Assembly: GCA_016710065.1 (NCBI GenBank)
Contig: JADJLP010000001.1
Span: forward strand, 1 to 64,000
DNA: 64,000 nt
Origin: Candidatus Ideonella esbjergensis
Lineage (GTDB): Bacteria; Pseudomonadota; Gammaproteobacteria; Burkholderiales; Burkholderiaceae_C
Reading direction: 5' to 3'
The stretch's first letter is position 1; each line of letters opens with the position of its first letter. Made by a program: the position numbers and the translations under genes. Positions 54,377-64,000 of this stretch are shown piece by piece. The notes beneath the pieces were generated by a model, which did not search any database, was not told the DNA's origin, and worked only from the letters and a program-made list of their open reading frames with translations.

Positions 54377-55228
54377 ATGCACATCGTTGTCTGCATCAAG
54401 CAAGTGCCCGATTCGGCGCAGATCCGCGTCCACCCGGTCACCAACACCATCATGCGGCAGGGCGTGCCGGCCATCGTCAACCCGTATGACCTGTTCGCGC
54501 TGGAAGAAGCCCTGCGGCTGAAGGACAAGTTCGGCGGCCGCGTCACCATGCTGTGCATGGGCCCGCCGCAGGCCGAGGATGCGCTGCGCAAGTGCATCAG
54601 CTTTGGCGCCACCGATGCCATCCTGGTCACCGACCGCGCCTTTGCCGGTGCCGACACCCTGGCCACCAGCTACGCGCTCACCGCCGCCATCCGCAAGATC
54701 AGCCAGGAGCAGGCGGTGGACCTGGTGTTCACCGGCAAGCAGACCATCGACGGCGACACCGCCCAGGTGGGCCCGGGCATCGCCAAGCGCCTGGGGGTGA
54801 ACCTGCTCACCTACGTGAGCAAGGTGAACGAGATCGACCTCGACGCCCGCACCATCACCGTGGAGCGCCGCGCCGAAGGCGGCGTGCAGCGCCTGAAGAC
54901 CACGCTGCCCAGCCTGATCACCATGCTCGAAGGCACCAACGAGATGCGCTTTGCCAGCATGGACGACATGCTGCGCGCCGGCCGCTGCCAGGTGCGCAAG
55001 TGGAACAAGGACGACGCGGGCATCGAGGACATCACCAAGATCGGCCTCAAGGGCAGCCCCACCATCGTCAGCAAGGTGTTTGCGCCCAAGGCCCGCAGCG
55101 TGCGCGCCGAGATGCAGGAAGTGGGCGACGGCGCCAGCGTGAACGACGTGTGCCTGAACCTGCTGCAGAAGATCTTCACCACGCACCCGACGCTGGAAGA
55201 AGAAACCGTCGAGCGCCTGAGCGCCTGA
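54377..55228 (+). CDS. fixA: Electron-transfer flavoprotein beta subunit FixA
   Basis: 283 residues from ATG 54377 (CAGGAG upstream). It starts MHIVVCIKQVPDSAQIRVHP and has DLVFTGKQTIDGDTAQVGPGIAKRLG, the ETF-beta nucleotide site. With FixB it forms the bifurcating flavoprotein that oxidises NADH and sends electrons to quinone and to ferredoxin or flavodoxin for nitrogenase. Confidence 0.95.
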   Translation: MHIVVCIKQVPDSAQIRVHPVTNTIMRQGVPAIVNPYDLFALEEALRLKDKFGGRVTMLCMGPPQAEDALRKCISFGATDAILVTDRAFAGADTLATSYALTAAIRKISQEQAVDLVFTGKQTIDGDTAQVGPGIAKRLGVNLLTYVSKVNEIDLDARTITVERRAEGGVQRLKTTLPSLITMLEGTNEMRFASMDDMLRAGRCQVRKWNKDDAGIEDITKIGLKGSPTIVSKVFAPKARSVRAEMQEVGDGASVNDVCLNLLQKIFTTHPTLEEETVERLSA

Positions 55229-55264
55229 GCGCCTGAAGCCCCGCACCCGTACAGGAGAGAAACC

Positions 55265-56389
55265 ATGGCCGAACCCGACAAGCCCGCAATGGCCGCCGCC
55301 GCAGCAGCAGGCGCCGCCAAGACCGCCGGCCGCTCTGGCCGCAGCACCGAGCTGCCCGAGCACCTCAAGGCTTACAAGGGCGTGTGGGTGTTCATCGAGC
55401 ACGACCGCGGCCAGGTGCACACCGTGAGCTGGGAGCTGATGGGCGAGGCCCGCAAGCTGGCCGACAAGCTGGGCGTGGACGTGAGCGGCGTGCTGATGGG
55501 CGGCCCGGCCGACAAGCTGGAGGACTTCGCCAAGGAGGCCTACATCTGTGGTGCCGACCACTGCTACATCATGCGCGACCCGGTGCTGCAGGGCTACCGC
55601 AACGAGCCCTACACCAAGGGCCTGACCGACCTGGTGAACACGCACCAGCCCGAGATCCTGCTGCTGGGCGCCACGGCGATGGGCCGCGATCTGGCCGGCA
55701 GCGTGGCCACCACGCTGGGCACGGGCCTCACCGCCGACTGCACCGAGCTGAACATCGACGGCCGCGCGCTGGCCGCCACGCGGCCCACCTTCGGTGGCAG
55801 CCTGCTGTGCACCATCATGACGCTGGCCTACCGGCCGCAGATGGCCACCATGCGTCCGCGCACCGCGCCCATGCCGCGCCGCGACGAGAGCCGCAGCGGC
55901 GACATCATCACGATGGCGCTGGGCATGATCGAGACCGACATCGTCACCAAGCTGCTCGAATTCATCCCCGATGCCAACCGCAACACGGTGAACCTGGCCT
56001 ATGCCGACATCATCGTCACCGGCGGCAAGGGCCTGAAGAACGCCGACAACTTCAAGCTGGTGTGGGACCTGGCCCGCGTGTTGGGCGCCGAGGTGGGCGC
56101 CACCCGCGCGGTCACCCAGGCCGGCTGGTGCGAGAGCGAACGCCAGGTGGGCCAGACCGGCAAGACGGTGCGGCCCAAGCTCTACATCGCCGCCGGTGTC
56201 TCGGGCGCCATCCAGCACCGCGTGGGCATGGAGGCCAGCGACATCATCGTGGCCATCAACACCGACGCCAACGCGCCCATCTTCGATTTCGCGCACCACG
56301 GCATCGTGGGCAACGCCTTGCAGGTGCTGCCGGCGCTGACCCAGGCCTTTGCAGCACGCTTGGGCAAGCAAGTTCGCAAGGTCGCTTGA
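55265..56389 (+). CDS. fixB: Electron-transfer flavoprotein alpha subunit FixB
   Basis: 374 residues from ATG 55265 (AGGAGAG upstream). An Ala-rich N-terminal extension precedes KGVWVFIEHDRGQVHTVSWELMGEARKLADKLG. The C-terminal FAD-binding domain has LYIAAGVSGAIQHRVGMEASDIIVAINTDANAPIFDFAHHGIVGN. It pairs with FixA. Confidence 0.95.
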   Translation: MAEPDKPAMAAAAAAGAAKTAGRSGRSTELPEHLKAYKGVWVFIEHDRGQVHTVSWELMGEARKLADKLGVDVSGVLMGGPADKLEDFAKEAYICGADHCYIMRDPVLQGYRNEPYTKGLTDLVNTHQPEILLLGATAMGRDLAGSVATTLGTGLTADCTELNIDGRALAATRPTFGGSLLCTIMTLAYRPQMATMRPRTAPMPRRDESRSGDIITMALGMIETDIVTKLLEFIPDANRNTVNLAYADIIVTGGKGLKNADNFKLVWDLARVLGAEVGATRAVTQAGWCESERQVGQTGKTVRPKLYIAAGVSGAIQHRVGMEASDIIVAINTDANAPIFDFAHHGIVGNALQVLPALTQAFAARLGKQVRKVA

Positions 56390-56400
56390 AGGAGCAAACC

Positions 56401-57711
56401 ATGGCAAGCAAAGAAAAGTTTGATGCGATCGTGGTCGGCGCGGGCCCCTCGGGCAATGCCGCCGCCTACACCATGGCCAAGGCCGGCCTGAAGGTGTTGC
56501 AGATCGAGCGGGGAGAGTACCCGGGCAGCAAGAACGTGCAGGGCGCCATCCTCTACAGCGACGCGCTGGAGAAGATCATCCCCGACTTTCGCGATGACGC
56601 GCCGCTGGAGCGCCACATCATCGAGCAGCGCGTGTGGGTGATGGACGACGAGAGCTTTGTCGGCACGCACTACCGCAGTGATACGTACAACAAGCCACCC
56701 TACAACCGCTACACCATCATCCGGGCGCAGTTCGACAAGTGGTTCAGCTCCAAGGTGCGCGAAGCCGGCGCCCTGCTGATCTGCGAGACCACGGTGGAAG
56801 AGCTGCTGCTGGACGGCGAGCGCGTCATCGGCGTGCGCTGCGACCGCCTGGGCGGCGAGGTGTATGCCGACGTGGTGGTGCTGGCCGACGGTGTCAACAG
56901 CACGCTGGCGCGCAAGGCCGGTTTCCACGGCGAGCTGAGCCCCGGCAACGTGGCCCTGGCGGTGAAGGAAATTCTCTTCCTGCCCGAAGAGGTGATTCAG
57001 TCGCGCTTCAACATCAAGGAAGAAGAAGGCGTGGTCATCGAGCTGATGGGCAAGGTGACCGAGGGCATGGTGGGCACCGGCTTTCTCTACACCAACAAGG
57101 ATTCGCTCACCATCGGCGTGGGCTGCATGCTCTCCGACTTCAAGAGCAACCCGCTGCGCACCAAGCCCTACGAGCTGCTTGAAAAGCTGAAGAAGCACCC
57201 CAGCATCGCACCTCTGATCGAGGGCGGCGAGATGAAGGAATACGCGGCCCACCTGATCCCCGAGGGCGGCTTCAACGCCGTGCCCAGCATCTACGGCCAT
57301 GGCTGGCTGATCGTGGGCGATTCGGGCGGCTTCGTGAACGCGGTGCACCGTGAAGGCAGCAACCTGGCCATGACCAGCGGCCGCCTGGCGGGCGAGACCA
57401 TCATCGAGTTGAAGGCCGCCAAGGCCGAGCCGACGATGAAGACGCTCAAGGCCTACAAGGACAAGATGGACGCGTCCTTCGTCATGAAGGACCTGAAGAA
57501 GTACCGCAACCTGCCGGACGTGCTGCACGGCAACCCGCAGTTCTTCACCGCCTACCCCGAGCTGGTGAACCAGGCGGCCAAGACCTTCTTCACGGTGGAC
57601 GGTGTCGACAAGGGCACCAAGGAGAAGCAAATCATGGGCAGCTTCCGCCGTGCCCGCAGCCTCACTGGCCTGGTGGGTGATGCATTCAAACTCTGGAGGG
57701 CTTCGCGATGA
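56401..57711 (+). CDS. fixC: FixC flavoprotein (ETF-quinone oxidoreductase type)
   Basis: 436 residues from ATG 56401 (AAGGAG upstream). The FAD Rossmann motif is DAIVVGAGPSGNAAAYTMAKAG. Later blocks are VVLADGVNSTLARKAGF, and GWLIVGDSGGFVNAVHREGSNLAMTSG. It takes the high-potential branch to quinone at the membrane. A long open frame in another phase runs through fixB into this gene and is not real. The stop overlaps the fixX start. Confidence 0.95.
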   Translation: MASKEKFDAIVVGAGPSGNAAAYTMAKAGLKVLQIERGEYPGSKNVQGAILYSDALEKIIPDFRDDAPLERHIIEQRVWVMDDESFVGTHYRSDTYNKPPYNRYTIIRAQFDKWFSSKVREAGALLICETTVEELLLDGERVIGVRCDRLGGEVYADVVVLADGVNSTLARKAGFHGELSPGNVALAVKEILFLPEEVIQSRFNIKEEEGVVIELMGKVTEGMVGTGFLYTNKDSLTIGVGCMLSDFKSNPLRTKPYELLEKLKKHPSIAPLIEGGEMKEYAAHLIPEGGFNAVPSIYGHGWLIVGDSGGFVNAVHREGSNLAMTSGRLAGETIIELKAAKAEPTMKTLKAYKDKMDASFVMKDLKKYRNLPDVLHGNPQFFTAYPELVNQAAKTFFTVDGVDKGTKEKQIMGSFRRARSLTGLVGDAFKLWRASR

Positions 57712-58016
57712 GCGCTGTGCTGTCTCACCCGGTGAACGTGGAAGAAAAGCTCTTCCAGAACCGCTACAAGGTCGACCATGGCCGCCCGCACATCCAGATC
57801 AAGGACGCGGCCATCTGCGCCAACGATTGCGAGTCGCAGGCCTGCACCTACATCTGTCCGGCCGCCTGCTACAAGGCCGAAGGCAACCACTCGGTGACGC
57901 TGATCACCGACGGCTGCCTGGAGTGCGGCAGCTGCCGCGTGATCTGCAACGAGCACATGAACGTGGCCTGGGAGTATCCGCGTGGCGGCCACGGCATCCT
58001 CTTCAAGTTTGGTTAG
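57708..58016 (+). CDS. fixX: Ferredoxin-like protein FixX
   Basis: 102 residues. ATGA overlap with fixC. Cys clusters in CANDCESQACTYICPAACYK and CLECGSCRVICNE bind [4Fe-4S]. It works with FixC. The frame ends three bases before the rubrerythrin-like gene. Confidence 0.95.
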   Translation: MSAVLSHPVNVEEKLFQNRYKVDHGRPHIQIKDAAICANDCESQACTYICPAACYKAEGNHSVTLITDGCLECGSCRVICNEHMNVAWEYPRGGHGILFKFG

Positions 58017-58019
58017 GTC

Positions 58020-58475
58020 ATGAACAACGTTGAACTGTTCCTGGCCCACGCGATTCAGTTGGAACGCGAAGCGGCCAGGCGCTACGAAGAGCTTTCGGCC
58101 GCCATGGGCACCGACGGCAATGCGGTGCTCAAGGAGTTCTTCAACCGCATGGCGCGCTTCTCGCGGCTGCACCTGGCCGATGCCATGGCGCGCGGCGGGT
58201 TTCGCGAGGTGCCCGTGCTCTCGCCCGAAGAGTTCAGCTGGCCTGATGGCGTGGCGCCCGAGGTGGCCGACTGGGCCGGCGCCGACGCCTTCATGGACGC
58301 CCGCTCGGCCCTGCTGCTGGCCATGGACAGCGAGCAGCGTGGCCACGCCTACTACGCCGCCGTGGCCACCACCACCACCGACGCCGAGCTGAAGGCCCTG
58401 GCCACCGAGTTCGCCGACGAAGAAGCCGAGCACCTGGCCGAGCTGCAAAAGCTGCTGGCGGCCGCCAAGGCCTGA
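58020..58475 (+). CDS. Rubrerythrin/ferritin-like di-iron protein in the nif operon
   Basis: 151 residues from ATG 58020, 3 bases after fixX. A four-helix bundle is predicted. Metal-ligand-like residues: LFLAHAIQLEREAARRYEELS (E), FNRMARFSRLHLADAM (H), ALLLAMDSEQRGHAYYAAVA (E, H) and FADEEAEHLAELQKLL (ExxH). This resembles the rubrerythrin domain lacking the rubredoxin tail. It probably scavenges peroxide or oxygen to protect nitrogenase, as inferred from context. Confidence 0.85.
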   Translation: MNNVELFLAHAIQLEREAARRYEELSAAMGTDGNAVLKEFFNRMARFSRLHLADAMARGGFREVPVLSPEEFSWPDGVAPEVADWAGADAFMDARSALLLAMDSEQRGHAYYAAVATTTTDAELKALATEFADEEAEHLAELQKLLAAAKA

Positions 58476-58496
58476 CACGCCCGAAAACTCGTCATG

Positions 58497-58588
58497 CCCG
58501 CGAAGGCGGGAATCCATGGTGTGCTGTTGCTTGCAGGCTTGAGGCAACGTCATACCCAACGCGAAACCCTGGATTCCCGCCTGCGCGG
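58497..58588. repeat. REP-type inverted palindromic repeats
   Basis: CCCGCGAAGGCGGGAATCCA at 58497-58516 and TGGATTCCCGCCTGCGCGGG at 58569-58588 are near-complementary copies of the short palindromic repeat frequent in betaproteobacterial intergenic DNA. They lie between the rubrerythrin-like and ferredoxin genes and may modulate read-through or mRNA ends. Confidence 0.75.
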
Positions 58589-58629
58589 GATTGACGCGAG
58601 TTCGCTCTCAATCTACTTGGAGTTCCGAC

Positions 58630-58953
58630 ATGCCCCACCCTGCCCGTCATGTGTTCGTGTGCAACCAGCAGCGCCCCGCCGGCCACCCGCGCGGCAGCTG
58701 CCAGGCCCAGGGATCGGGCCCGGTGCTGCAGGCCTTCTGGGCCGAGCAGCAGAAACGCAATGCCTATGACAAGGTGGCCATCACCTACTCGGGCTGCCTG
58801 GGCCCGTGTGACGGCGGCGTGAACGTGGTGGTGTACCCCGAAGCGGTGCTGTACCAACGCGTGACAGCGGCCGACGTGCTGGAAATCTTTGACCAGCACC
58901 TGGACAAGGGCGAGGTGGTGGAGCGGCTGAAGGCGCCCACAGCGGTGTGGTGA
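58630..58953 (+). CDS. Thioredoxin-like [2Fe-2S] ferredoxin
   Basis: 107 residues from ATG 58630 with TTGGAG upstream. Ligand-type Cys are in HVFVCNQQRPAGHPRGSCQAQG and TYSGCLGPCDGGVNVVVYPE, the pattern of Shethna-type thioredoxin-fold [2Fe-2S] ferredoxins. Such proteins occur in nif clusters and may act in electron transfer or nitrogenase protection. The nifA start follows 232 bases later. Confidence 0.88.
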   Translation: MPHPARHVFVCNQQRPAGHPRGSCQAQGSGPVLQAFWAEQQKRNAYDKVAITYSGCLGPCDGGVNVVVYPEAVLYQRVTAADVLEIFDQHLDKGEVVERLKAPTAVW

Positions 58954-59185
58954 CGGCGAGGCGCACGCAGGCCAGCGCCGGGCCGCTCCCAAGCGGTCTG
59001 CGCACCCTCGCGGAGGGTGGTTGCGGTACTCCGCAGCCGGGTGCTCCGGTTCCGGCGCGCTTTTTGCTGATCAATCGGGGACAACCCTGCGAAAGCCCGG
59101 ACACAAGCTGGGCCGACGCAGCCTATGCACCAGCGCAAGGCCCCACGCACCGGCCGGGCGCCCATCTCGCCCCAGGAGGTGCACC

Positions 59186-60961
<1,776 letters not shown>

Positions 60962-61053
60962 GCGAAGCACCAAAGATAGGGGGCAGAACCCCCACACATC
61001 CATCACCATCGGGCCGAGACAAACCGGTACCTTGTGAGTCTTGGAGGTACGGT

Positions 61054-61773
61054 ATGCGCATCGCACCCAGCATCCTGGCGTTGGCGCTCACCTTGCCGGC
61101 GCTGGCCGTGCCTGCGCAGGGCATTGCCGACGTGCTGCTGCGCTCGCAGCAGATGCGCCTGGCCCGGTTTGACGTTGCCGACCCGCAGCGCGACGAAGCC
61201 CAGCGCATACGCGCCACATTGGCCCGCTTGAACACCGCCGCCGCAGCGCAGGGCCTGCCGCCGGTGGCATTGGTGCTGGTGGACGGCGGCCTGTTTGCCG
61301 AGGCCCAGTTTGGCCGCCCCGCTGTGGCGGTGAGCCTGGGCGTGGGCCAGCTGCCCGAGGGCGAACGCACCATGATGCTGGCCCACGAGATGGGCCATGT
61401 GCACCTGGGCCACTGGCAGGCGCTGCGCGCGCTCTACACGCACCACATCCCCGGCGAGGTGCGCCCCGAGACCACCGACCAGGTTTCGGCCGAGCTGGGC
61501 CGCGCCGCGCATGTGCAGTCGCACCAGCACGAGCTGGCGGCCGACGCCTTTGGCTTTGAGCTGCTGCTCTCGCTGGGCTTTGACGTGAACGATGCCTGCA
61601 GACTGCTGACCCGCAACGGCATGCAGTACGACACAGCCACCCACCCGGCCACCCGCAAGCGCGTGGCGCAGTTGCGCATGCTGGACGAACAACATCACGC
61701 GCCCGCTGTGGCGGTTGCGGCGCCGCAAGCCAACGCCCTGTTCAGCTCAAGTTCGCTTTCACCAGGACGATGA
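61054..61773 (+). CDS. Exported M48-type metallopeptidase
   Basis: 239 residues from ATG 61054 (TTGGAGG upstream). A signal peptide (MRIAPSILALALTLPALAVP) precedes a zinc site MLAHEMGHVHLGH (HExxH) and HQHELAADAFGFELL, which gives the third Glu ligand. This fits a small periplasmic M48/Loi-like peptidase. The C-terminal tail is Ser-rich. A redox or protein-quality role is possible. It lies 92 bases after nifA in the same direction. Confidence 0.8.
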   Translation: MRIAPSILALALTLPALAVPAQGIADVLLRSQQMRLARFDVADPQRDEAQRIRATLARLNTAAAAQGLPPVALVLVDGGLFAEAQFGRPAVAVSLGVGQLPEGERTMMLAHEMGHVHLGHWQALRALYTHHIPGEVRPETTDQVSAELGRAAHVQSHQHELAADAFGFELLLSLGFDVNDACRLLTRNGMQYDTATHPATRKRVAQLRMLDEQHHAPAVAVAAPQANALFSSSSLSPGR

Positions 61774-61827
61774 CGATGCAGGTGCGGGCTCCTTCCTGGG
61801 CTCGGCCTTGCAGCAGAAGGCAACGTC

Positions 61828-63198
61828 ATGAAGGCATTTGTCTGGAGCCCGAAATTCGAATCGGGCATCGCCTCGGTGGACGAGCAGCACCAGCGGCTGG
61901 TGGAGATCGTCAACCGGCTGGGCCAGGTCTTGATCGAGGGTAACGCCACCGAGGCCAGCATCGCGGCGGTTTTTCAGGAGCTCGCGACCTATGCGCAGTT
62001 CCACTTCGGTGACGAAGAGCGCGTGATGTCGACCGCTGGCGTGTGCCAGCAGCATGTGGTGGAACACTGCCAGCACCACCGCCAGTTCGTCGAGCAGCTC
62101 ACCGGCATGTGGAAGGGCCGGGCTGCGCTGGCCAACCCGGCCGAGGTGCTGCACGGCTTTCTGTCGTCGTGGCTGACCTTTCACATCCTGGAAGAAGACC
62201 AGGCCATGGCGCGCCAGGCGGCGGCCATTGCGGCGGGTGCCACTCCCCAGGCGGCCTACGACAGCGAGCAGGCGCCACAGGACACGGCCAGCGCGGTGCT
62301 GCTGGCCGCCATGGGCCAGCTCTACCAGGTGCTGTCGCAGCAGAACAAGGCGCTGCGCCAGACCAACGAGCGCCTGGAAGAGCAGGTGACCGAACGCACG
62401 CGCAACCTGCTGCAATCCGAGAAGATGGCCGCCATAGGCCAGCTGGCGGCCGGCGTGGCGCACGAGATCAACAACCCCATCGGCTTCGTCAAGTCCAACC
62501 TCGGCTCGCTGGGTTCGTACACCGGGCAGTTGCTGCGGCTGGTGGCCGAGTGCGAGACGCTGTTCAATGCCTCGCCCGAGCTGGCGGCGCGCTTCCAGCA
62601 ACTGGCCGAGGCCGAAGACCTGGCCTACATCCGCGAAGACCTGACGACGCTGCTGGATGAGTCGCAGGACGGCCTGGTGCGGGTGAGCAACATCGTGCAG
62701 GCCTTGAAGGATTTTGCCCACGCCGACTCCGCCGAGATGATGGAGGTTGACCTGCTCAAGGGCCTGGAGAGCACCCTGAAGGTGGCCGCCAACGAGCTGA
62801 AGTACAAGGCCGATGTGGTGCGCCAGTTCACACCCTTGCCACCGGTGCTGTGCGTGCCCGGGCAGGTGAACCAGGTGTTCATGAACCTGCTGGTGAACGC
62901 GGCCCAGGCCATACAGCAGCACGGCGTGATCACGCTGAGCAGCGGCTTTGACGACGCCGGCGTGTGGGTGGACATTGCCGACACCGGCCCCGGCATCGCC
63001 CCCGAGATCCTGAACCGCTTGTTCGAGCCCTTCTTCACCACCAAGCCGGTGGGCAAGGGCACGGGGCTGGGCCTGTCGATCTCGTGGGACATCATCCACA
63101 ACCGGCACCACGGCCGCATCGAGGTGAGCAGCGAGCTTGGCCAGGGCACGCGGTTCAGGGTCTGGCTGCCGCGCGTGGCTAGTTCAGCGGCGGCATGA
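61828..63198 (+). CDS. Hemerythrin-domain sensor histidine kinase
   Basis: 456 residues. N-terminal bacteriohemerythrin (about 1-135): WSPKFESGIASVDEQHQRLVEIVNRL, QFHFGDEERVM, EHCQHHRQFVEQL and WLTFHILEED, a di-iron oxygen-binding set. A coiled coil (about 160-195) leads to the kinase core: GQLAAGVAHEINNPIGFVKSNL with the phospho-His, FMNLLVNAAQAIQQHG, DTGPGIAPEILNRLFEPFFTTKPVGKGTGLGLSISW. No membrane segment, so it is a cytoplasmic oxygen or redox sensor. Its end overlaps the response regulator on the other strand by 20 bases. Confidence 0.9.
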   Translation: MKAFVWSPKFESGIASVDEQHQRLVEIVNRLGQVLIEGNATEASIAAVFQELATYAQFHFGDEERVMSTAGVCQQHVVEHCQHHRQFVEQLTGMWKGRAALANPAEVLHGFLSSWLTFHILEEDQAMARQAAAIAAGATPQAAYDSEQAPQDTASAVLLAAMGQLYQVLSQQNKALRQTNERLEEQVTERTRNLLQSEKMAAIGQLAAGVAHEINNPIGFVKSNLGSLGSYTGQLLRLVAECETLFNASPELAARFQQLAEAEDLAYIREDLTTLLDESQDGLVRVSNIVQALKDFAHADSAEMMEVDLLKGLESTLKVAANELKYKADVVRQFTPLPPVLCVPGQVNQVFMNLLVNAAQAIQQHGVITLSSGFDDAGVWVDIADTGPGIAPEILNRLFEPFFTTKPVGKGTGLGLSISWDIIHNRHHGRIEVSSELGQGTRFRVWLPRVASSAAA

Positions 63199-63715
63199 TC
63201 ACGGCGCCATCGGCGCCCCAGTCCACCTGGGTCAGGCCGGGCTCCAGCTGTTCCAGGCGGCGGCGCTCCAGCTCTTGCGGGCTGATCGTGCCCTGGCTGG
63301 CGGCCCAGGCGCTGGCCTGTTCGCGCTGCAGCGCGGCTTCCCGGGCATGGTCCATCGCGGCCTGCATGTGCTCGGCCAGCTCAGTGTCCTGCCAGGGCTT
63401 GGTGAGGTAGCGGAAGATGCCGATCTGGTTCACCGCGCGCTGGGCGATGCTGAAGTCGGCGCTGCCGGTGAGCATCAGCTTCACGCACTGCGGCTGAACC
63501 TCGGCGAAGCGGGTGAGGAAGGCCATGCCATCGATGCCGGGCATGCGCAAATCGCACACCACGACGTCGAAGCGGCGCTCCAGCGCGCGCTGCAGGCCGG
63601 CGGCCGGGTCGTTGCAGATCTCCACCTGGATGTCAGTGCCAAAGTGTTGGCGCAGGCTGCGCCTGAGTGCTGTCAGCACGGACATTTCATCGTCTACCAG
63701 AAGCAGGGTGGTCAT
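63179..63715 (-). CDS. Response regulator (stand-alone receiver with helical tail)
   Basis: 178 residues from the ATG at 63715. TLLLVDDEMSVLTALRRSLRQHF, DVVVCDLRMPGIDGMAFLTRF (Asp) and LMLTGSADFSIAQRAVNQIGIFRYLTKPW are receiver motifs of the RpfG/HupR-like type. The C-terminal 50 residues form a helix (LAEHMQAAMDHAREAALQREQ) and a polar tail with no DNA-binding or enzymatic domain. It is convergent with the hemerythrin kinase, which is its likely partner. An in-frame extension to 63751 is not needed. Confidence 0.88.
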   Translation of the reverse strand: MTTLLLVDDEMSVLTALRRSLRQHFGTDIQVEICNDPAAGLQRALERRFDVVVCDLRMPGIDGMAFLTRFAEVQPQCVKLMLTGSADFSIAQRAVNQIGIFRYLTKPWQDTELAEHMQAAMDHAREAALQREQASAWAASQGTISPQELERRRLEQLEPGLTQVDWGADGAVIMPPLN

Positions 63716-63741
63716 GGTGATATCTCGGTACTTGCAGTGTG

Positions 63742-64000
63742 TCAGGGGCACGAGTCAAAGGCCTCACAAATGTCGTTCACGCCTTGCGCGGTGGCGGCCA
63801 GCAGCTCGCCCAGCGCGGGCAGGCCCAGGCCCAGGGCGGCCCACTCCTCGGGCGCCAGCACCGGGGCGGCCGCGTCACCACCGAGGTGCAGCGTGTGGGC
63901 GATCTTGTCGGCGATGTGCACCAGGCCGGCCGTGCTGATGTGCTCGCTGCCCACAGGCAGCTCGGGTTGGTGGTGCCACTCGATGGCGTGGCAGATGGCC
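63742..64000 (-). CDS. HDOD-domain protein, C-terminal fragment (cut by window edge)
   Basis: The reverse strand is open from the window edge to a stop at 63742. AICHAIEWHHQPELPVGSEHISTAGLVHIADKIAHTL matches the end of HDOD signalling domains, where WHHxPE and the final ADxIA helix are typical. The start lies outside the window. It is 26 bases upstream of the response regulator in the same direction, so they probably form an operon. Confidence 0.75.
   Translation of the reverse strand, partial: AICHAIEWHHQPELPVGSEHISTAGLVHIADKIAHTLHLGGDAAAPVLAPEEWAALGLGLPALGELLAATAQGVNDICEAFDSCP

Noticed and set aside
55384..56400. Forward frame through fixB that would fuse to fixC
   Set aside because: It is out of phase with FixB, composition is shadow-like, and FixC has its own ATG at 56401 with a ribosome site.
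53912..56407. 831-codon reverse-strand frame opposite nifW-fixA-fixB
   Set aside because: Same artefact; it spans three well-identified genes and their gaps.

Overview
The window is GC-rich, densely coded DNA from a nitrogen-fixing betaproteobacterium, most likely order Burkholderiales. Support comes from the protein families present (IscS/IscU/HscA, FixABCX, NifW, NifV, NifA, DUF1223, DUF3106, HxlR and LysR regulators) and from a leftward cassette array with an IntI of the type found in environmental betaproteobacteria. No rRNA, tRNA or CRISPR array was recognised. nifHDK is not in the window.

Layout. (1) 1-7.6 kb is a mobile-element zone. It has a partial amidohydrolase, two small DNA-binding-type genes, and an IS91-like unit (tyrosine recombinase plus HUH transposase). 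The transposase is split by a RIT element, that is, three tandem tyrosine recombinases between 33-bp inverted repeats. ritA and ritB carry several single-base frameshifts. (2) 8.3-25.5 kb is a chromosomal housekeeping and stress block: secreted propeller protein, DUF1223 protein, a LysR-controlled peroxidase-like cluster, HxlR regulator, EgtB, a DUF3014/antiporter/YbdK operon, two OmpA-type lipoproteins, a CLC chloride channel, a MarR regulator and NhaD. Several promoters here share a CAAATGTA-type motif. (3) 26.1-30.4 kb is a chromosomal integron. It has five cassettes transcribed leftward with five attC sites, an attI-like region, and a divergent intI that carries a frameshift. (4) 31.5-36.3 kb is a small integrated island flanked by 76-bp imperfect direct repeats. 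It holds a regulator, an excisionase, a truncated integrase, an IS21 element, and a HTH antitoxin with a PIN toxin stump. (5) 36.5-42.2 kb is a translationally coupled signalling operon: HD-GYP response regulator, di-haem cytochrome c peroxidase, and a giant DAHL/PAS hybrid histidine kinase. (6) 44.5-61 kb is a nitrogen-fixation region. A sigma-54 promoter precedes iscS-iscU-erpA-iscA-hscA-fdx and an unknown gene. A toxin-antitoxin island follows (HicAB and HipBA). A second sigma-54 promoter with a NifA-type upstream site precedes nifV-nifW-fixABCX, a rubrerythrin-like gene, a thioredoxin-like ferredoxin and nifA. (7) 61-64 kb holds a secreted M48-type peptidase, a hemerythrin-histidine kinase, its probable response regulator and an HDOD protein.

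How the genes fit together (inference from context). The Isc-type genes probably supply Fe-S clusters under nitrogen-fixing conditions. NifV makes homocitrate for FeMo-co, NifW protects the MoFe protein, FixABCX feeds low-potential electrons to nitrogenase, and NifA with RpoN switches the operons on. The hemerythrin kinase next to nifA could add an oxygen input. Indels are concentrated in mobile genes (ritA, ritB, intI, excisionase, istA), while about 30 kb of adjacent core genes read cleanly. This favours real decay of mobile DNA over general sequence error.
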